Notes under the pieces: model-generated | Databases searched by the model: none | What the model saw: the letters and a program-made list of their open reading frames with translations, nothing else | What the model was told of the DNA's origin: nothing | Source: Vulcanimicrobiota bacterium | GTDB lineage: Bacteria; Eremiobacterota; Eremiobacteria; Baltobacterales; Baltobacteraceae | NCBI GenBank assembly: GCA_028287545.1 | Contig: JAQBPL010000272.1 | Coordinates: 1 to 6,121 of the forward strand | DNA: 6,121 nt | Direction of reading: 5' to 3' | Shown here: piece after piece, positions 5,688 through 6,121 of the stretch | Position numbering within the stretch: the stretch's first letter is position 1 | Layout of the letters: each line of letters starts with the position of its first letter | Made by a program: the position numbers and the translations under genes

Positions 5688-6121
5688 GTTAGGCCGGGGA
5701 ATCCCAGGCGCGCCAGCGCCGCGTAGGTCACGACGCCGGCGGCGGTCGAGAGGTTGATCGAGCGCACCGCACCGGCGCGCATCGGGATGCGCAGCGTGCG
5801 GTCGGCATACGCGTCGAGCAGCGCCTGCGGCAGGCCGGCGGTCTCTTTCCCGAAGACGAGCGCATCGCCGCGCGCGAACTCAGCGTCGGCGTAGGCGCGC
5901 GACGCGCGCGTCGAGAGCAGCCAGATGCGCTCGCGCGGGAACGATGCGACGAACGCGTCGAGCGAAGGGTGCACGACGATGCCGAGCGCGTCCCAATAGT
6001 CGAGCCCCGCGCGCTTGAGCTCGCGGTCGTCGATCGTGAAACCGAGCGGCTCCACCAGATGCAGCGCGCATCCGGTCGCCGCGCACAACCGCGCGACGTT
6101 GCCGGTGTTGGGCGGAATCTG
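5684..6121 (-). CDS. trmL: tRNA (cytidine(34)-2'-O)-methyltransferase TrmL (5' end beyond window)
   Basis: The frame is open from the right edge to TAA (5686-5684), giving 145 visible residues. Known members have about 155-160, so only about ten N-terminal residues are missing. It is a SPOUT-fold methyltransferase that uses S-adenosylmethionine to methylate the 2'-hydroxyl of the wobble base (C34 or modified U34) of leucine tRNAs in E. coli. Visible marks are the opening [27 protein letters not shown], the knot motif [11 protein letters not shown], and the C-terminal knot [20 protein letters not shown] followed by [13 protein letters not shown]. The internal ATG near 6088 is not the true start, because the conserved NTGN block lies upstream of it in frame. 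Closely related TrmH/SPOUT enzymes differ in these blocks and length. The gene is convergent with the oxidoreductase, sharing four bases (TTAG) at the stops, and looks unrelated to that operon. Confidence 0.92.
   Translation of the reverse strand, partial: QIPPNTGNVARLCAATGCALHLVEPLGFTIDDRELKRAGLDYWDALGIVVHPSLDAFVASFPRERIWLLSTRASRAYADAEFARGDALVFGKETAGLPQALLDAYADRTLRIPMRAGAVRSINLSTAAGVVTYAALARLGFPGLT

Noticed and set aside
5684..6088. trmL starting at an internal start codon near 6088
   Set aside because: The conserved PPNTGN block needed for the fold lies upstream in frame (6089-6121), so the gene continues past the window edge.

Overview
The window is GC-rich chromosomal DNA from a free-living bacterium. 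It is densely coded, with short intergenic gaps and many GTG/TTG start options. Shine-Dalgarno sequences are weak or missing at most starts. The gene families are a family-5 (UDGb-type) uracil-DNA glycosylase, a winged-helix/TPR regulator, a LysR regulator with an Fsr-type exporter and a luciferase-like oxidoreductase, and TrmL. This mix fits a GC-rich soil or environmental lineage, but the sequence alone does not fix the phylum. I see no phage, insertion sequence, CRISPR array, tRNA or rRNA.

Layout. (1) Bases 1-170, minus: the first 56 codons of an unrecognised gene that runs off the left edge. (2) Bases 171-336: an AT-richer spacer with a strong intrinsic terminator (240-274, minus) and a second hairpin (277-297). 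(3) Bases 337-1050, minus: a UDGb-type DNA glycosylase with its four Fe-S cysteines. (4) Bases 1051-1138: a divergent spacer holding a long imperfect hairpin (1078-1123). (5) Bases 1139-2443, plus: a soluble winged-helix/TPR regulator. (6) Bases 2465-3361, minus: a LysR-type regulator, convergent with the previous gene. (7) Bases 3433-5687, plus: two genes in a probable operon, an Fsr-family MFS exporter (3433-4626) and a YhbW-like flavin-dependent oxidoreductase (4680-5687). (8) Bases 5684-6121, minus: trmL, a tRNA wobble-base methyltransferase cut by the right edge. Its stop codon overlaps that of the oxidoreductase.

The most coherent unit is LysR / MFS / luciferase-like oxidoreductase (2465-5687). 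A LysR-type T-N11-A dyad (3360-3374) covers the lysR start codon. Its centre lies about 66 bases upstream of the GTG proposed for the exporter, and a plausible -35/-10 pair ends 6 bases before that GTG. This suggests a LysR-controlled efflux-plus-oxidation module for an unknown small molecule, with the exporter mRNA possibly leaderless. The other genes look like separate housekeeping or regulatory units. I found no clearly unprecedented system; the cassette and the intergenic hairpin at 1078-1123 deserve most attention.
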